A stretch of DNA of 64,000 nucleotides from Clavibacter michiganensis (GTDB lineage: Bacteria > Actinomycetota > Actinomycetes > Actinomycetales > Microbacteriaceae): assembly GCF_002151125.1 (NCBI RefSeq), contig NZ_MDJZ01000012.1, forward strand, positions 143,937-207,936, read 5' to 3'. Under the pieces are notes generated by a model. It worked only from the letters and a program-made list of their open reading frames with translations, was not told the origin of the DNA and did no database searches. The position numbers and the translations under genes were made by a program. This document shows, in pieces, positions 60,941 through 64,000 of this stretch; positions within the stretch are counted from its first letter, which is position 1; each line of letters opens with the position of its first letter.

Positions 60941-63409
60941 TCAGGGACGCGGCCGGCGCCGCCCGCCGCGCGACCGTCGCAGCGACGCGAGCGAGGCCAT
61001 CGCCCGGATCCGCTGCCGGCGCGTGCGGCCCGCGTCCATGCGCGCGGCCAGCTCGTCGACGCGGCGCCAGGCGGCGTCGGCGAGCGGATCCGGCACCTCG
61101 CCGGGCGCGAAGGCCGACTCGTCGGCCACGTCCGCGAGGCCACGCGCGCCGCCCACGCCCGCGAGCCGCGCCAGCTCGCGCCGGGTGGCCGCGACGGGCG
61201 GCACGAGGCCGCGGTCGAGCGCGCCGTCGTGGAACTCGTCCCACGCGCCGCCGACCCGGTCCCGCGCCACGGTCGCGCCGCGCCGCCGACGCCGCCGGCT
61301 CGCCTTCGCCGCCACCACGGCGAGGAACGGCGACGCCGCGAGCCCGAGCGCGAGCAGCGACCAGCCGGCCACGCGCACGGCCGCGAGCACGGCCTGCAGC
61401 GCGGGATCCACCTCGGGCCGGTCGTCCTGGCCGGCGTCCGGCGGCGTGCGGTCCTCGGGCTCCGCCTGCTCCTCGACGGGCGGCGGCAGCACGGTCTGCG
61501 GGCGCGCGACCTCGGTGGGCTCGTCGGGCAGGGCGTCGGGGACGTCGCGGACGGGCGGGTTCGGATCCACCGCGACCCAGCCGGACGACGCGGTGTCGAC
61601 CTCGATCCAGGCCGTGACGTCGGATCCGCGGACCGCCACCGGGCCGCCGTCCGCCTCGCGCACGGCCGCCTCGCCGGGCGCGAAGCCCATCACGACGCGC
61701 ACGGGGAAGCCGAGGTCGTCGGCCATGAGGGCGGCCGCGACCGCGTACTGCTCGGCGTCGCCGAGCATGGGCCGGGTCGTCAGGAGGTCGGCGATCCGCT
61801 CGGCCGAGTGGCCCGACCGGCTGAAGGGCGCGTCGCCGACGCCGTGGCTGACGTAGCCGTCGGCGCGGAGGGCGGAGATCGCCGCGACGAGCCGGGCACC
61901 GGGCGAGGCGGAGGTGCCGGCGCCCGCGTCGGTGCCGCCCGCGGTCGCGCCGTCCGGCACGGCGGTGGACGCCGCGACGCGCGCGGCGACCTCGTCGGGC
62001 ACGCCCGTGGGCCGCGGGGCCACGGCGTCGCCCGGGCGCTCGTCGGCGAGCGCCTCGAGCGGCGGGGTGGACGCGACGACCGCCTCGATCTCGTAGGCGT
62101 CGCCGGTGGTCAGCCCGCCGATCACGGCGCCGGTGGCGCTCGCGTCGTCGTAGTAGAAGGAGTCGGCGAGGCGTCCGCCGTCGTCGCCCGCGAAGGCGAT
62201 GCGCTCGAGGCGGCCCGCGCCCGGCAGCCACACCCCGCGGTAGGCGTCGACGACGACGTCGAGGGTCACGTCGTCTCCGGGGACCCCCCGCTGGTCGAGC
62301 CGGTACGGCACGCGCGCGAACGTGCCCGAGGCCTGACCCGTGCGCGACGCGTCGACGCTGCCGCGCGCGCCGCCCGTGCCGTAGACGACGCCGTCGTACG
62401 TGTCGAGCGCGGCGAGCCGCACCCGGCCGCCCGCGGGCAGGCCCTGGACGGTGAGCAGCGTGTCGTCCACGGCCGGCGTCTTCCAGTACGTGCGGAAGGA
62501 CGAGAGCGGGCTGACCTGCTCGCGCGGGTCGAACGGCTGCTCGACCGCGGAGCGGAGGCCGGTGCGGGACGCCTCGGGCGGGGCGGCGCCCGTCGCGGCC
62601 ACGCCCGCGACGAGGGCGGTGGCGAGCACGACGGCCGCGGCGACCCCGGCGCGCGTGCCCGAGCGGCGCCGGTCGGAGGCGGACTCCACGGGGATCCCCG
62701 ACTGCCGGCCGAGGCGGCGGACGGCGCGGTGGCGACGGCGCCAGCGGCACCGCGCGATCCACAGCAGGGCCGTCGCGAGCCACGCCAGCGCGATCGGGAC
62801 GAGGAGGCCCGACGCGTCGGGCGCGTCCGGGCCCTGGCTGCGGTCGGGGCCGAGGGCGGCCGCGGCGACGAGGATCACGAGGGAGGGGACCACCGCGAGC
62901 TCCGGCCGCCGGGAGCGCAGCGCGACGGTGACGCCGACGACGGATCCGAGCAGCACGAGCGCGAACGCCGGCACGAGGAGCGCCTGGTAGTCGCCGACCG
63001 GGAGCGCGATGGTCAGCAGCCGCACGATGCCGAGGGACGCGCCCTCGACGAGCTCGGCGAGGCCGGCGAGCGTGGGACGCCAGCCGTCGACCGCGCCGGT
63101 CGGCACCGCGAGCGGGACCCCGAGGGCGAGGAAGACGACGACGACCGCGGCCGCGACCACCGCGCTGCCCCAGCGGAACCGGGCGCCCGCGACCGCGACC
63201 AGCGCGCCCGCGACCAGCGTGATCCCGGCCATGCGGACGAAGGACGCGTCGCGGTAGACGGGCCAGAACGCGGCCGCGGCGAGGCCCGTGAGGAGCGCGA
63301 TCGCGAGGACGGGGACGAGCGTGCGGCCGGGGTCGCGGGATCCGGCGGGGGCCCGGGCGCGGCCGGCGTCGCGACCGGCGGGTGCGCGGCGCGCGCTCCC
63401 GGCGCTCAC
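60941..63409 (-). CDS. TgpA-like membrane protein with degenerate transglutaminase domain
   Basis: An 822-aa membrane protein. Five or six N-terminal helices (about 30-220) are followed by another near 255, a large extracytoplasmic region (about 280-650), a transmembrane helix near 680 and a basic tail. The transglutaminase core is recognisable: GDAEQYAVAAALMADDLG, VRVVMGF, VTAWIEV and GWVAVDPN. The catalytic Cys is Ala (A552) and the His is Thr (T599); only D615 remains. It is thus probably not an active protease or transglutaminase. Neighbours are DUF58 (overlapping start) and an EccC-like ATPase. Confidence 0.85.
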   Translation of the reverse strand: MSAGSARRAPAGRDAGRARAPAGSRDPGRTLVPVLAIALLTGLAAAAFWPVYRDASFVRMAGITLVAGALVAVAGARFRWGSAVVAAAVVVVFLALGVPLAVPTGAVDGWRPTLAGLAELVEGASLGIVRLLTIALPVGDYQALLVPAFALVLLGSVVGVTVALRSRRPELAVVPSLVILVAAAALGPDRSQGPDAPDASGLLVPIALAWLATALLWIARCRWRRRHRAVRRLGRQSGIPVESASDRRRSGTRAGVAAAVVLATALVAGVAATGAAPPEASRTGLRSAVEQPFDPREQVSPLSSFRTYWKTPAVDDTLLTVQGLPAGGRVRLAALDTYDGVVYGTGGARGSVDASRTGQASGTFARVPYRLDQRGVPGDDVTLDVVVDAYRGVWLPGAGRLERIAFAGDDGGRLADSFYYDDASATGAVIGGLTTGDAYEIEAVVASTPPLEALADERPGDAVAPRPTGVPDEVAARVAASTAVPDGATAGGTDAGAGTSASPGARLVAAISALRADGYVSHGVGDAPFSRSGHSAERIADLLTTRPMLGDAEQYAVAAALMADDLGFPVRVVMGFAPGEAAVREADGGPVAVRGSDVTAWIEVDTASSGWVAVDPNPPVRDVPDALPDEPTEVARPQTVLPPPVEEQAEPEDRTPPDAGQDDRPEVDPALQAVLAAVRVAGWSLLALGLAASPFLAVVAAKASRRRRRRGATVARDRVGGAWDEFHDGALDRGLVPPVAATRRELARLAGVGGARGLADVADESAFAPGEVPDPLADAAWRRVDELAARMDAGRTRRQRIRAMASLASLRRSRGGRRRPRP

Positions 63410-64000
63410 GCGGCGCTCCGCTGGAGCGCGCCGCGCAGGTCCTCGAGGTAGCCGATCGTGAGGACGGACAGGTCGCCGAGGCGGCGGAGGCCGGGCTCCA
63501 CCTCGGGGTCGCAGACGACCGCGACCACCTGCACGCCGGGCGGGAACCCGACGGCCGCCGAGCGGATCGCGGCGGGTCCCGCGCCCGTGCCGCAGACGAG
63601 GAACACGACGGAGACGCCCGCGACCTCGTCGGCCGCCGCCCGGGCGAGCTCCACGAGCGACGCCGCGCGGTCGGACGCGCCGATCTCGGCGAGGTCGTCG
63701 AGGAGGCGGTCGCGCGTGACGGTGGCGAGGCGACGGAGGCGCGCGGAGCGGGATCCGGGCGGGCCCTGCCGCGCCACGGTGCGGGCGAGGCCCGGCAGGG
63801 TCGGCGCGATCGGCGGGCGGCGGGTCCGGGCGCGGCCGGCGGCCCGGTCGGCGCTCGCGACGACGGAGACGGTGCGCGCGTCGACGATGGCGCGCGCGCC
63901 CAGGGATCCGACGACGCTCACGGCGAGCTCGAACTCGGCGTCGGCCGTGGATCCGGGGAGCCCGCCCGGCGCGCGCCCGGCCGCGACCGTGGTGCCGCCC
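63406..64000 (-). CDS. DUF58-type protein, 3' part only
   Basis: The C-terminal 197 or so residues of a gene that continues beyond the window. The frame is open to the last base, with ELAVSVVGSLGARAIVDART typical of the DUF58 C terminus, where a VWA-like fold ends. A GTG at 63921 is not the true start, because homology-like sequence continues upstream of it. The stop overlaps the TgpA-like start by 4 bases. DUF58, TgpA-like and usually MoxR ATPase genes form a conserved cluster; a MoxR gene is expected just outside. Confidence 0.8.
   Translation of the reverse strand, partial: GGTTVAAGRAPGGLPGSTADAEFELAVSVVGSLGARAIVDARTVSVVASADRAAGRARTRRPPIAPTLPGLARTVARQGPPGSRSARLRRLATVTRDRLLDDLAEIGASDRAASLVELARAAADEVAGVSVVFLVCGTGAGPAAIRSAAVGFPPGVQVVAVVCDPEVEPGLRRLGDLSVLTIGYLEDLRGALQRSAA

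Noticed and set aside
58112..63451. Open frame of 1779 codons on the plus strand
   Set aside because: It is antisense to two recognisable proteins; high G+C removes stop codons from the opposite strand. Its residues are Arg/Gly/Ala-rich without domains.
63406..63921. Complete 171-codon gene starting at 63921
   Set aside because: The frame stays open to the window end and the upstream residues continue a DUF58-like sequence, so this is the 3' part of a larger gene.

Overview
The window is about 73% G+C chromosomal DNA of an actinobacterium. Gene content fits the Microbacteriaceae, and a Clavibacter-like organism is the best guess: a mycothiol-type maleylpyruvate isomerase homologue, twin-arginine secreted proteins, MEP-pathway isoprenoid genes and TANNNT -10 boxes set 6-8 nt before start codons. 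The species call is inference; there is no rRNA or marker gene to settle it. I recognise 54 protein genes, the last cut by the window end. I see no tRNA, rRNA, CRISPR array, IS element, integrase or prophage. No gene-free stretch exceeds 300 bases; the longest is the 243-base control region at 14690-14932.

Layout. 1-6456: small redox and metabolic genes (GST-like hydroquinone reductase, zinc alcohol dehydrogenase, pyruvate:quinone dehydrogenase with an ABM monooxygenase, DUF1684 protein). 6438-18537: an amino-sugar utilisation locus. A ROK repressor heads a minus-strand operon for a solute-binding protein, two permeases, a GH20 hexosaminidase, NagB and NagA. Divergent from it are a ROK sugar kinase and two tandem secreted paralogues. 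Two AT-rich operator-like palindromes lie between the divergent units. The locus can import chito-oligosaccharide-type sugars, trim them to GlcNAc and feed GlcN-6-P into glycolysis.

18554-30161: mixed genes (S9 peptidase, TetR regulator with a perfect palindrome over its promoter, SGNH esterase, NAD(P)-binding/DUF2867 protein with a coupled membrane protein, SRPBCC protein, another ROK kinase, secreted PHP-type metallohydrolase, MFS transporter, mycothiol-type enzyme). 30158-42375: the transcription/translation block (ribF, truB, rbfA, infB, ylxR, nusA, proS), interrupted by panE-like, kinase-like and mutY genes and lacking rimP at its usual place. 42418-47148: an oleA-oleBC-oleD cluster for long-chain olefin synthesis. 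47256-54280: ispG, rseP, dxr and an FKBP lipoprotein gene, interrupted by an opposing Ser/Thr kinase-lipoprotein pair. 54369-57372: OsmC-like protein, gabT, asparaginase. 57362-64000: an EccC/FtsK-type ATPase, a TgpA-like membrane protein whose transglutaminase catalytic Cys and His are replaced, and a partial DUF58 gene.

Themes: very tight packing, with 4-bp GTGA/ATGA couplings and overlapping convergent 3' ends; many probable leaderless transcripts, including two divergent gene pairs only 37-38 bp apart; GC-rich hairpins at operon borders; and a striking over-abundance of the palindrome GGATCC in all reading frames and between genes.
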